In this document: one piece after another, positions 26,201 to 36,195 of the stretch
Layout of the letters: each line of letters starts with the position of its first letter
Position numbering within the stretch: the first letter of the stretch is position 1
DNA from: Lagopus muta
Lineage: Eukaryota; Chordata; Aves; Galliformes; Phasianidae
Direction of reading: 5' to 3'
Length of the DNA: 64,000 bases
Assembly (NCBI RefSeq): GCF_023343835.1
Contig: NC_064439.1
Location: 23,500,933-23,564,932, forward strand
Notes under the pieces: model-generated
Told to the model about the DNA's origin: nothing
What the model saw: the letters and a program-made list of their open reading frames with translations, nothing else
Database searches by the model: none
Program-made: the position numbers and the translations under genes

Positions 26201-29200
26201 GTTTTGCACTAGACTAAAGTGTTAAACAGAGAACAGACTGATGAATGGAAGGGCTGGATGCAGCTTGTTATTTTGATTTATCATATCTCTGGAGCAAGCA
26301 CTGTAAGTGAATTTCAAGGTTTCTTTGGGGGAATGCAAATTGGGCAGAAAGCACAAATACTTAATAGAATTGAATAGACTGAATAATTCATACTGTTGTT
26401 CTGATAGTTTTAGAAATGATATTTGCAGAATTAGGGTATTTTTCGGTTTCCTTGATAAGAGCAAGTTATGCACAATTCACCCATATACACAATGTACTTG
26501 ATTTCTTGATGCAGAAGACTGTGTTATTTTCACTTGTCAGCAAAACTTTATGTTCAGAGCTCAAAACTATTGAAGTTAAGCTTTCAGATATCCCTTCTTA
26601 ACTCAGTCTTAACTGATTAAAGAATATGAAAAGTGCAGAATGATAATAATAAATAGAATCTGAATACAGTTCTTGTAATGATAAGGGAGAGATGGGGGCA
26701 ACAAAAGAGCTTAGTAAGAAACAAGAAATGCAGCATGTTTCTTTTCCTTGCTAAACCTGATTTAGTGCAATGCAGAAAAACCAAAACAGGAAAACCAGAA
26801 GCATCTATGTAGTTATTTATAAAAGGTACATTATTTTTCCCCACAGTTTTTGCCTGTGTACATGCACATTCGAGTTCTGGTGGCTGCATATCTGTTCCAA
26901 ACAGGTTATGGGCACTTCTCATATTTTTGGATAAAAGGGGACTTTGGTGTGTACAGAGTGTGTCAGGTAAGGATATATTTACTTACTCTTTATAGAAAGA
27001 ATTTATTTTTCAGGAAATAGGGTATCTACAACACATCCATACTCCCTAAGTAGTGTGATGTTAGTGTACTTAACCAAAGTTTTCAGATCCAAAGTGGATA
27101 TGGTTTCTGTGCAATCCAACACATTTAGTGTTTATTTGTTATTATTTTGCATATGCAATGTTGTCATCAATGTAAAAAATGCCTTAAAAAAAGAAATCAT
27201 GTTGTTAAATATTTCGTAATGTATAGCAATGGAATTTCCATTGTGATGTGTGTATGAATATATATGTATGTATATATATAAAATGATCCAAGCTGGTATT
27301 TCTTAAAACTTTTTTTTTATATGAGTTGATAAATATTTGGTGAATTCAAGAGGCATTTGTGCATGGACTTTCTTTATTTGCCTTCCTCTGTGAATAAAGG
27401 TAATTGCCTATTGAGTTATTCAGCATATGGGTTTGCTTGCTCCCAGCACTGCAAGTCTTTAAGTAGATGGAACAAATGCTGTCTTGTGTCTGATTTAAAT
27501 TAAAGCCATTTCCAAGTTGTAAAAGCTTTTAATTTTTGCATGCACTTTGAGTCTTTTCCTTATTGCTGGGGAAATGAAAACTCTTTGTTTGGTTTGTTGG
27601 GACCTTTAATGGTGTCCCAAAACACTTGCAGTATTTTTCTTTTTCTTTCCTTCAGATGAGTGATGTTTTGGATCTGTTGAAAAAACTTTCCACATTGCTA
27701 TTTCATTAAGCATCCAACTGTTTTGTACTGAAGTAGATTACTAAAACAGGAACAAAAGGCATCACTGTAGCATTTGCTGCCTCTTTCAGAACTTAGCAAA
27801 GAAAGCATCCTCACATGCTCCGTATTAATTTTTGCACATTGCAGAATCTAAGCTGAATTTTTCTTCAGTCAGGACAGAGTACTGCATGGCAGCAGCTTGT
27901 TTAACCATTTGGTGTGTAGAATATCACACTCTCTAACATTTTTGTTTCAAAATAATGAAAATTTCACCAACTTATCAGGTGTAGCTGCTTCCTTGGGAGA
28001 AAAGGGAGGAATCAACTTATCTTTCGTTGTAGAATGTTTTGTTTTCCTGAAACCTTTTCACTTGAGGATTCAAAAATTTTTAGATCCAATGGCAAAATGG
28101 AGAAGAAGCAAACATTCTCCAAATGCTTACATTAATTCTCAGGGGGCTTTTTGGTTTATTTTGTAGGGTTGTTTTTTTGTTGTTGTTTTCCCCTCAAAAA
28201 CACTATTGTTAGAGACTACAGCAGATGGGATGCTCACTCAGTTCCCAGGCTGGGAGCAGCTGTGTTGTACCCTGTTTTCATTGTTGTTGCTGCTGAAGTA
28301 GGCCAGGGTAGACTGGCCCCGTATCACATCATTAACCTTGAGTCTCATGTTGCTCTGCTGTTGTTCCTATGTTTCAACTGAAATACGATCGTCACGTGAG
28401 GTGATGTTTTCATGTAATGCTAAAGAAACATTCTCCCCTATCTCTGCCAGCTTTGCCTTCCAGTCTATTTGCTATTTAATGAGAATGCATTCTTTCCTCT
28501 GGCTCCCTTCAGGTATTATTTCGCCTCAATTTCTTGGTCGTGGTTCTGTGCATAGTGATGGACCGACCGTACCAGTTCTACTACTTTGTGCCACTTGTTA
28601 CTGTCTGGTTTATGATCATTTATGCCACCTTGGCTATGTGGCCTCAGATAGTCCAGAAGAAAGCAAATGGTAAGATAATGCTCTTTTGCCCTTCTACTCT
28701 AAAACATGTACGTGTTCCTGCAGATGTTAATCATGCAGAAAGCTGCTGTTTGTAGACCTCAGTCTTTTTGTACAATAGTACAAACATGTTAAATGACTGC
28801 TCACAGAAGTAGGTTGTTACAGATGAATGATACGTCAGTTGAAAAAGTAAAATATCTCTGCTTATAGTCGTATAGGATTCTTTTTAATAGCTTTGACCAT
28901 CAGAAATGTATTCTATCAAGAGCTGTACCACTGATAAATGGAAGCTAAAAACATAGATTGCACTGTCTTTGCTGGCTGAAATTACTGCCATCGTGTGAGG
29001 ACGGTGCAGCGTGAGCAGTGAGCATCTGCACATTGCCATTCTGGATTGCCAACGTACTGATCCATCCAGAGCACTGATTCTGCCTCGTCCTGCCAAATAA
29101 GGACTTGGGGTTTATCTTTAGCTCCTTAGATTAAGGGAACTGTATAAAGTATTTCTTGGGATGTGAAAACTAGAAATAAAAATTGAAGCGAAATCCATGT

Positions 29201-32200
29201 TTTTTCATGGATTATACTTCTGAGAAGAGCTGTCACCTTGTGGTAAATGCCTGTTAATTAATTCACCTAAATTAGAACCTACAAACCAAGAGTCTTAAAT
29301 CCCCTTTCCCAGTGTAGAGAGTAAAATGCAAGTTTTGCAGTCTGCAGATAGAAAAATGAAATGCATCAAACGCGTGCCAGGAACAGGTGTTGGAAGAGAC
29401 TTGAGGTGTTGGAGTAACTTGAGTAGATTTTAGTATTAATTGACAGCTTCAAGGAACAGTTTCTCTGTCTTGTCTTAAGAAAGCACTTGTCCTTAATGTA
29501 CTCCAGAGCTGGTACCCCTGAGTTTAGTGATATTTGTTCTTCTTATTTTACATAACAAAAGCTGATGGATACTGTTTTATTTATTTTTTGCTCAACTAGA
29601 GTAAGAGATGCCTGTGTTGAATATTTGGGAAAGCAGAGGCTTTAGAATATTATTCTTTTGAAGAAATTCTGTTTGAAGACATTCTGTTTCTTTCTGTGTG
29701 GATGCTGACTCTGTTTTTAGGTGTGAGGTTTAGTTTAGGATTATTAGATTGAAAATTACTACAATTGTTTATTTTAGTTACTTCAAGTAAAACATAAAAT
29801 GTAAACATCTAGGCAGTGGTAAAGTATTGTTCATAATATTTGAGTATTTGAGTATATTGATTCTTTCTAGTACTGAGCATAGCCACACTAAATAGTTGGC
29901 AATTACAACAAAATGTTTCCTTGTATTCACTAGTGGAAAAATGAATGACCATATATCAATTAATTTCTTTTTTCCTCAGGGAACTGCTTATGGCACTTCG
30001 GTTTACTGCTTAAACTGATCTGCTTACTGGCCTGTATATATTTTCTCTCATATTCTCAGGTTTGTAAACTTCTCGTATCCTTATTGACTAACAATATTAT
30101 TAACTGTCTCTGCATTTGACAACATAAGTAACTATTTCTACATTTTAGTGCTTGAGTATTTGCTTCTTTGTCACACGTGCAGAAGATAAACTGGAACCTT
30201 CTGTTTATTTTGGTTTTAAATTGGTGTAGTTGCTGGAAAATAAAAAAAGCACAGTTCAGTATCTTATTTCTTTGTAATGCTTGACGTGTTCATTACCCTA
30301 CTACAGATGTAATAAATATGAAGGTGTATGGATGTTTTCTTTAGTTTAGTGATGGTTTTTTTGTGCACGTGGTTGGTTTTGGTTTTTGTGTTTTGTTTTT
30401 AATGTGTTCAGAGTTAGCAGGTTTTGTATCAGCAGATGGTGTTACAGACACCCGTCTTTCAGGGACCTGCTGTTGGCTTTGATGCTTTATCCTAAGAGTG
30501 AATCTCATGCTAAATTACCGTCCTCTTCCTTGCTATGAGTATGGATGACATAAATAAGGACAGCACCTGTCCCTCTAGAATTTACAGTGGCTTCTGTGTT
30601 TTTCAATCCTCTATTGGTTTTAAGCCTACCAAACTGTACTCTTTTGTGGAGCTTGCATTAGTTATCCCAACGTGTAAGTGATCTCTCCCTTTGAGTCTCC
30701 AATACAAATTGGAAGGAGTGCCAATACCTTTGTGGGGAGGCAGAAAAAGTATCTTTCTCATCTGAGCAAGTACTTTTGACTTCATTTGTTAATTAGCTTT
30801 GGCAGGAATAGGGAATGCTTCAGAGGAAGCCAATTATTTTGTAACACCACTTAGCTTTGAGTTTAGAGTATCTAAACCAGTGAAGCTGGAATGACATAAA
30901 TCAGTTAGCTGTCTTTTGATATGAAATGTAGTAAATATGGTTAATGTCAATGTTAATGCTTTTGTGATGTTTGTTTTTTTACAGGGTGCATTTGAGAAGG
31001 TATTTTCTTTTTGGCCACTGTCCAAGTGCTTTGAACTGAATGGGAACGTCTATGAATGGTGGTTTAGGTGGAAGTTGGATCGTTATGTATGTGCCACTTA
31101 CACATCTTTATACTGTACTTTTAAGTGGTGGGGTGTTTATTTCAATTTGGAGGGTGTGGGAGGGTTGGTTCCCCTTCCTCTAGAGAAAACAGGAGTTTGT
31201 CACGGTGGGTTGTTCACTTTAAGCCTAAGACACATCCACTTTAATTCTGCAAATGTCTGCAATGACCTTGCTTTAAAGAGGGTTGTTGGCTTGCTTACTG
31301 CTACATCCTGCTTACTTGCTTAAAAAATGATCGCATTTTTATCTTTCCTCTGAAATGTTATTCTGAAATAAAACAGAGAGACACAGTTATTTTTTTTTAC
31401 CTTCTTGTAAAGGTAAATGGATTGTCTGAGGTGAAAGTGTTTACCTACTAACCTGATTCATAGCTGAATCGCCTGTGTGCTTTTCCCTCTGGCACTCTTA
31501 AGTGACTTAAATCTGCAGGGTTCCTGGGGCACTGCCTTGCAGCATTTCAGACGTAGAGCTCTGTTGGTTGTGAGCAGTGCATATTCTGTGATGTTGCTGA
31601 CAAGGAAGTCCCAAATTAACACTGAAGACAAGCAACACATGGGACTGAAACAGCATCATGTTGCTAGCTAATGAGAAACTGGTGTAACTTCATAAAACAC
31701 TCAGCTGAGGAATTCTCAGCTGGAACACTCAGCTGGAGACAGGACAAGGGGAAACGGCTGGAAACTGCAGCATAGGAAGTTCCGCACAAATGTGAGCAAG
31801 AACTTCTTTACAGTGAGGTGACGGAGCACTGGAACAGGCTGCCCAGGGAGGTGGTGGAGTCTCCTTCTCTGGAGATGTTCAAGACCTGCCTGGATGCCTA
31901 CCTGTGCGACCTGCTGTAGGGAACCTGCTTTGGCAGGGGGGTTGGACTCGATGATCTCAGGAGGTCCCTTCCAACCCCTACAATTCTGTGATTCTGTGAT
32001 TCTGTAATTGTGCCTGTGAGAGAGGAAAGCACTTGTAATGCTTCCTGAGTATTTTCACCTGCCAACCTGGGAGAAGGCCAGGGCCTCATGACTTTTCCCC
32101 AGAGAAAGCACATTTCAAGTGCTGGCACAGATTGCAGAGAGGATAGTGGGTACTTGAAAGCATCTTGAAACTTCATTGTCCTGAAATTTCATGTCTTTAA

Positions 32201-35020
32201 CATCCTGGGAAGAATTAGTAAGAATGCTTTATCCTTAGTATTTCAGCTAAGTTTAAGAAAAAAAAGCAGCTTATGACAACCTGGTGTAGGAAGCCTATTT
32301 CTGTTAGTTTCAGTAAATCCCTGGGCTTTGGTGTTACAAGTGGATTATATGTAGCTTTTCTGTTGTTGAAGTTTGTGGCTGAAGTACATGTAAGCCATGA
32401 AATGCTCATTATGTTGTCTTTTGCAGGTGGTTTTTCATGGGATGCTGTTCGCTTTTATTTATCTGGCATTGCAGAAGCATCAGATGATTTCAGAAGGGAA
32501 GGGAGATCCACTTTTCTCCAGCAGAGTTTCAAATGTTCTATTATTTATTTCAATTGTATCCTTTTTGGTAGGTACCTCATTTACAGATTTACGAGGCTGA
32601 TTATACTTGTTAAAGAATTCCTTCTGGTTTTGAAGTTCTCCTTTAGAGAATACACTGATTTAAAAATCACTTCTTGATCTGGGGATGCTTTGGCTGTGTA
32701 TTTTCGCCCAGCCTGAACCATCTACTCACTCATGCAGTTTTCAGTCAACTGGAGGTGAGAACTTCATCGGTTTTTCACATCAATGCAAAAACTGTAAGAA
32801 AAACAGATAAATAATATGATAGATAATGGAGCTCTTACCTTCACCCTTGATCGATAGTCTAAATGTGGTTTAAAAAAGATAATTGTCAGCGCTGTGTTTT
32901 CATCTCGTGTGTGAGTAATTATGGTATTTGTCAGTTGCAAAAAGGGATTTGGGAGAAACACAAAAGGTGTTCTTCCTATTACTGCCCCACAGCCAAATAC
33001 TGCTGAAACACTTCAAAATAGTCTGTCTGTTGTTTCATTTGTCAGTGTTACACACCACTGTTACTCAGCTGATATTTGTATCTTGCAGACCTATTCCATT
33101 TGGGCTAGTAGCTGTAAGAACAAAGCGGAGTGCAATGAACTGCATCCTTCTGTTTCAGTGGTGCAGGTAATGATGTTCCTTTTTCTTACAGTGATAAATC
33201 TACACTGGCAATCTGCAGACTGATTTTAATTATGAACTGTTCATAAAAATATATATTAAATGTGATGAATATGTGTATGTGATGCACCTGTGGTTTGGTT
33301 AAAGTGAATAAAGTTGTGTGTATGTGTGACCTACTTGTCATCCATAGTCACATCTTTAACTTTCTTTTCTTTTTCTTGTTTTCCTTTTTTTTCCTTAAGA
33401 TTTTAGCTTTCATCCTCATCAGGAACATTCCTGGTTATGTCCGTTCCGTATATAGCTCTTTTTTTGCCTGGTTTGGTAAAATTTCTCTAGAGGTAAGTGT
33501 GATAACAGAGCTGCAGTGATCTTCAGCCTAGAAATGCAGGGTGCTTTTGTTACATAAATTGCAGCAGTATAAGATAAATATTGAAAGCATATTGTTTTAT
33601 TTAATGCTGTTCTTTGACCTGTTTTATTGTAACTTCCATCCACACTAAAATATCACAGCTGAAATAGTAGTATCAGAGTAGCAGTCTTATTTCTTATGCT
33701 GTTCTGGGGGAGACTTGTAGACTGTGGGAGTTGAGGTGTTGTGCTGGGGTAAGTTGTAGTGTGTATGCAGTTGGAAGACAAAATGTGAGTCGTTTAAGGA
33801 ATCAGCATTAACTGTACTGGCAGAGTAAGCACACTTATAAATCAGTTTGCCCTAAAAAGCTTTGCTGCATTAACAAAGAAATACAGCTTCACAAGCAGAA
33901 CCCTTCTTTGTGCACATTTTCTTGTTCCACTGAGAGTATAATTTGAAAGAGTAGGAATTATCTTGCTTTCTATGTTGCTTGCTCTTTATTAATATTAGGT
34001 GTATAATTTTATTATTAAATACACCTTTTAAAAGAAAGGAGAGAAAAAACTTACAGGAGAATCTCAGTGTGATACAGTGGAGTCCATGATGAAATTTTTC
34101 CTTTAAGGATGACGTTTTCAGCATCCTGATCAGTGATGGATTTTAAGCTGCTGATCAGCTCCAGGGGCTTTTCCACTCACCAGCATTTAAAAGCATCACC
34201 TTTTGTTTGCAGGCACATTAGTAAACAGAGGGATGGTTACTGAGTGCAGGTGTATTCCTGATCTGTCCTGATAGAATGTAAATTGTTTGTGTCCAACCTG
34301 CTAATTCTGTGTTTTTGTTGTCCTCTTTTTTTTTCTTTTTTTTTTTAATGTTTTAAAACGAAGTATTTAAAAGATAAGACTTTTGTTACTTACATGCTTT
34401 AGCTGTAACTGTATCCCAGTTAACTATATGCAGCCCAAGACAATTCCTCTTCATTCAGTGTGTCCCAGGCAAGCCAAAAGGTTGGACACCCATGAAAGGA
34501 TGCTTCTATATGCTTTGTTGGGTAAAGTCTAAGCAAAGTTAATTTGCTGTGTGCTCTCTCAGTTAAAAATAGTCTTCAAGGTCAGATACTGGGCCTTATC
34601 TAAGGGAGCTTATAGCAAAGATGTGTGGAATACACCTTCTCAAAGAATATTATTCAATCCTAGGTGTCTTATTTGAACGTTGCTTTGCTTGATGCAATAG
34701 TAGTAATGTGATTTTTATGTACACAGAAATATTTAAACATTCTTTTCTTCTAGCTTTTCATTTGCCAATACCACATCTGGCTGGCAGCAGACACAAAGGG
34801 GATCTTGGTGCTCATTCCTGGCTACCCGATGTTTAACGTTATCGTCAGCACTTTTATCTTTGTGTGTGTGGCACATGAGATTTCTCAGATCACTAACGAT
34901 CTAGCACAGATTGTGGTTCCTAAAGATAACTCAACTCTGCTGAAAAGGTTACTGTGCATAGCTGGGTTTTTTTCTGGACTTCTCTTCTTCTCAGCAATGC
35001 AAGAGCAGTCAAGGCATTAA
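11110..35020 (+). CDS. CASD1: Sialic acid O-acetyltransferase CASD1 (18 coding exons, complete)
   Basis: Golgi multi-pass enzyme that transfers acetyl groups from acetyl-CoA to sialic acid (CMP-Neu5Ac in the known model), giving 7/9-O-acetylated sialoglycans. Joined coding exons: 11110-11242, 18313-18409, 18838-18958, 20374-20418, 21526-21588, 22174-22218, 22667-22790, 24365-24579, 25384-25809, 26213-26302, 26847-26966, 28513-28669, 29980-30059, 30985-31086, 32427-32567, 33089-33166, 33400-33492 and 34754-35020. They total 2397 nt, or 798 residues plus stop, against 797 in human. All introns are GT-AG and all phases match. Residues 19-39 form a membrane anchor. A lumenal SGNH/GDSL-like domain follows, with Ser94 in GDSR and Asp270/His273 in DGLH, the human catalytic residues. 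From about residue 315 to the C-terminus is the polytopic acyltransferase-type membrane region. No frameshift or premature stop was seen. Identity rests on recognition of the human protein; confidence is very high. Confidence 0.97.
15347..15421 (+). repeat. Three imperfect 20-bp repeats carrying TGATGCAA in CASD1 intron 1
   Basis: The unit ATTTTAGTAGTCTGATGCAA recurs at 15347, 15375 and 15401 (periods 28 and 26 bp) with three substitutions in copy 2 and one in copy 3. Each copy holds TGATGCAA followed by T, A and T, at 15359-15367, 15387-15395 and 15413-15421. That 9-mer matches the C/EBP-ATF composite element (TGATGCAAT). The repeat is seen directly; a regulatory role is inference. Confidence 0.75.
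17545..18216 (+). mobile_element. CR1 LINE 3' fragment with remnant of ORF2 (in CASD1 intron 1)
   Basis: 5'-truncated CR1 retrotransposon in sense orientation to CASD1. One frame (17630-18187, 185 codons) keeps the C-terminal ORF2 part after the reverse transcriptase core, with [26 protein letters not shown] and [14 protein letters not shown]. The frame is shifted near the end, so the element is dead. The 3' end has the avian CR1 signature (ttggactcagtgatctctagaggtcccttccaaccc). Confidence 0.93.
18313..18409 (+). CDS. CASD1: CASD1 coding exon 2
   Basis: Completes Gly45 and encodes residues 46-76 plus two bases of Ser77, the start of the lumenal domain with conserved Cys49 and Cys69. Acceptor ...taaag, donor gtatgc. 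Confidence 0.93.
18838..18958 (+). CDS. CASD1: CASD1 coding exon 3 (nucleophile Ser94)
   Basis: Encodes the end of Ser77 to Lys117. It holds the GDSR block with the predicted nucleophile Ser94, followed by IRQLFYSF. Acceptor ttttcag, donor gtgaga. Confidence 0.95.
20374..20418 (+). CDS. CASD1: CASD1 coding exon 4
   Basis: A 45-nt exon for residues 118-132 (HGNIPFEDK start). Acceptor ttttggcag, donor gtaagt. Being in phase 0 and 45 nt long, it could be skipped without a frameshift. Confidence 0.92.
21526..21588 (+). CDS. CASD1: CASD1 coding exon 5
   Basis: A 63-nt exon for residues 133-153, containing the conserved [12 protein letters not shown] stretch. Acceptor ttttaaag, donor gttagt. Confidence 0.92.
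22174..22218 (+). CDS. CASD1: CASD1 coding exon 6
   Basis: A 45-nt exon for residues 154-168, ending in the conserved IVAGAAT block. Acceptor tctcacag, donor gtaagt. Confidence 0.92.
22667..22790 (+). CDS. CASD1: CASD1 coding exon 7
   Basis: Encodes residues 169-209 ([13 protein letters not shown] start) and the first base of Asp210. It carries potential N-glycosylation sequons (NIT). Acceptor ttctccag, donor gtaaag. Confidence 0.94.
24365..24579 (+). CDS. CASD1: CASD1 coding exon 8 (catalytic Asp270/His273)
   Basis: Encodes Asp210-Thr281. Near its end is [11 protein letters not shown], where Asp270 and His273 complete the SGNH-type catalytic triad in the human numbering. Acceptor aattcag, donor gtaagt. 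Confidence 0.95.
25384..25809 (+). CDS. CASD1: CASD1 coding exon 9
   Basis: The largest coding exon, residues 282-423. It has a cysteine pair (Cys302/303) followed by the first hydrophobic segments of the polytopic region (about 315-335, 368-384 and 403-417), with a charged loop between the first two. Acceptor ttgacag, donor gtaatg. Confidence 0.95.
26213..26302 (+). CDS. CASD1: CASD1 coding exon 10
   Basis: Residues 424-453, including the conserved TDEWKGWMQ block and the start of a membrane segment with HISGAST. Acceptor gcactag, donor gtaagt. Confidence 0.94.
26847..26966 (+). CDS. CASD1: CASD1 coding exon 11
   Basis: Residues 454-493, with [18 protein letters not shown], a highly conserved membrane-region motif. 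Acceptor ccccacag, donor gtaagg. Confidence 0.95.
28513..28669 (+). CDS. CASD1: CASD1 coding exon 12
   Basis: Residues 494-545 and one base of Gly546. It contains two hydrophobic segments around the conserved [13 protein letters not shown] motif. Acceptor cccttcag, donor gtaaga. Confidence 0.95.
29980..30059 (+). CDS. CASD1: CASD1 coding exon 13
   Basis: Residues 546 (end) to 572, a leucine-rich membrane segment ending YSQ. The donor is gtttgt, weaker than the others in this gene, but it alone keeps the frame into exon 14. Confidence 0.91.
30985..31086 (+). CDS. CASD1: CASD1 coding exon 14
   Basis: Residues 573-606, including the conserved [14 protein letters not shown] block typical of the acyltransferase membrane domain. 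Acceptor ttttacag, donor gtatgt. Confidence 0.94.
31741..32009 (+). mobile_element. CR1 LINE 3'-end fragment (CASD1 intron 14)
   Basis: Starts at AGGACAAGGGGAAACGGCTG and includes GGAACAGGCTGCCCAGGGAG, TTGGACTCGATGATCTCAGG and GGTCCCTTCCAACCC. It ends in repeated ATTCTGTG octamers, the characteristic CR1 3' terminus. About 270 bp, sense to CASD1. Confidence 0.95.
32427..32567 (+). CDS. CASD1: CASD1 coding exon 15
   Basis: Residues 607-653, a hydrophobic segment, a short charged loop and another hydrophobic segment ending VSFL. Acceptor ttttgcag, donor gtaggt. Confidence 0.94.
33089..33166 (+). CDS. CASD1: CASD1 coding exon 16
   Basis: Residues 654-679, a conserved loop with two cysteines (CKNKAEC). 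Acceptor tcttgcag, donor gtaatg. Confidence 0.94.
33400..33492 (+). CDS. CASD1: CASD1 coding exon 17
   Basis: Residues 680-710, containing [17 protein letters not shown]. It follows a long pyrimidine tract. Acceptor ccttaag, donor gtaagt. Confidence 0.94.
34754..35020 (+). CDS. CASD1: CASD1 coding exon 18 (last)
   Basis: Residues 711-798 and the TAA stop at 35018-35020. It holds [13 protein letters not shown] and the final membrane segments. The last residues (EQSRH) differ from human, which is normal at this variable end. Confidence 0.95.
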   Translation, partial: LFICQYHIWLAADTKGILVLIPGYPMFNVIVSTFIFVCVAHEISQITNDLAQIVVPKDNSTLLKRLLCIAGFFSGLLFFSAMQEQSRH

Positions 35021-36195
35021 TTTGAAAGAGTTCTTGGAAACTTTCTTCAGGTTTGCTTTGTGTCTGCCTGAATAAAAATTCTCAACTGGAGGTACAAGCA
35101 GACATTTACATGAGGTGAGTGGAAGATGTATATAGTGGAAATGTACATATTTCATGTGAAAATAACCTTCTCCAAGAAAGTGAGAAACAAGAATGCACTG
35201 TACAGAATTGCATGTGAAAACAGGTCTTTTTCTACTGGATATATGTTTCTGTTTACATATCTGTATAAACGTGGCAAAACAAAGTGAAGTGAAATGGAAT
35301 GGCAGCGTCATGTGCGAATCATGGAATGGTCTGTTCCTTGGGTCCTCCAGATGGAGGGTGGATGCTACTGCACAGCGCGCAGAGTAACGCACGCTGTAGT
35401 CATTCTTATCAAGGAATGAGAGGAGAGCAGATTTGCCCTCCTGTGTTAATGGTCACCTTTAGCTGATGTGAAACATGAAGTTATTTCTCTGGTAAATCAG
35501 GGCATTTTTCTAAACCAAGTGGTAATTTGTTGTTCAGGTGAAAATAGTATCTGTCATGTGAAACCCTTTATACACAGAAATAAAAAGCACCACTTCAGTG
35601 ACTTAAGATGATATGCAAGTTTACAAAACATTTTGTGTGTTTTTAAGACATTTCCAAGAAGTCTGGTGAATTATGAGGTGAAATCTTGTTAAATATATAG
35701 AATTGGTTTTTTCTCCCCTAAAGCTGTTTGCCTTGTTGCAAGTTTTCCACTAATTCATGTAACTACATGCAGTTCTTTCTGTTCAGTCCCCATGTTGAAG
35801 CTGTTGGAAAGATACTGAGCTGTTTCTTCATTGTGTGCATTATTTCCAATGTTTGGAAAGTTACCCTCCTTAATGAGAACGTGAATCACTGAAAGATGTG
35901 GTAAAGGTCAACACTGGTGGACAGGATGCATTGATTGCCATCTGTGCCAGTATTAGCAGTCATGGAGAACTTTGAACTTGAGGGGATGATGTTTGTTTCG
36001 TTCTTCACAAGCTGAGTGTTGTAGATATAATTTTATTTATCTGTTGTACAGATTTGGTTAAAAGATTTATTTTTAATGTTTGAAATAATGCACTTGTTTA
36101 CTATTACTGTACGTGGGATAAATATATTTTCTTTTCATGTTACGTAATATGAAGTAATTTAAACATTAAATAAATGTGCTCTGGATGCTTATTTT
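35021..36195 (+). other. CASD1: CASD1 3' UTR (inferred)
   Basis: AT-rich DNA after the stop with AATAAA at 35071, 35579 and 36169. The last is overlapped by ATTAAA at 36165 and is followed by a TG/T-rich stretch, so I place the distal end near 36195. Use of the two upstream signals would give shorter forms. Confidence 0.6.
36169..36174 (+). terminator. CASD1: Likely distal CASD1 poly(A) signal
   Basis: AATAAA, overlapped by ATTAAA at 36165-36170, with TGTGCTCTGG and a T-run just downstream. It is the strongest candidate in the 3' region. Confidence 0.55.
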
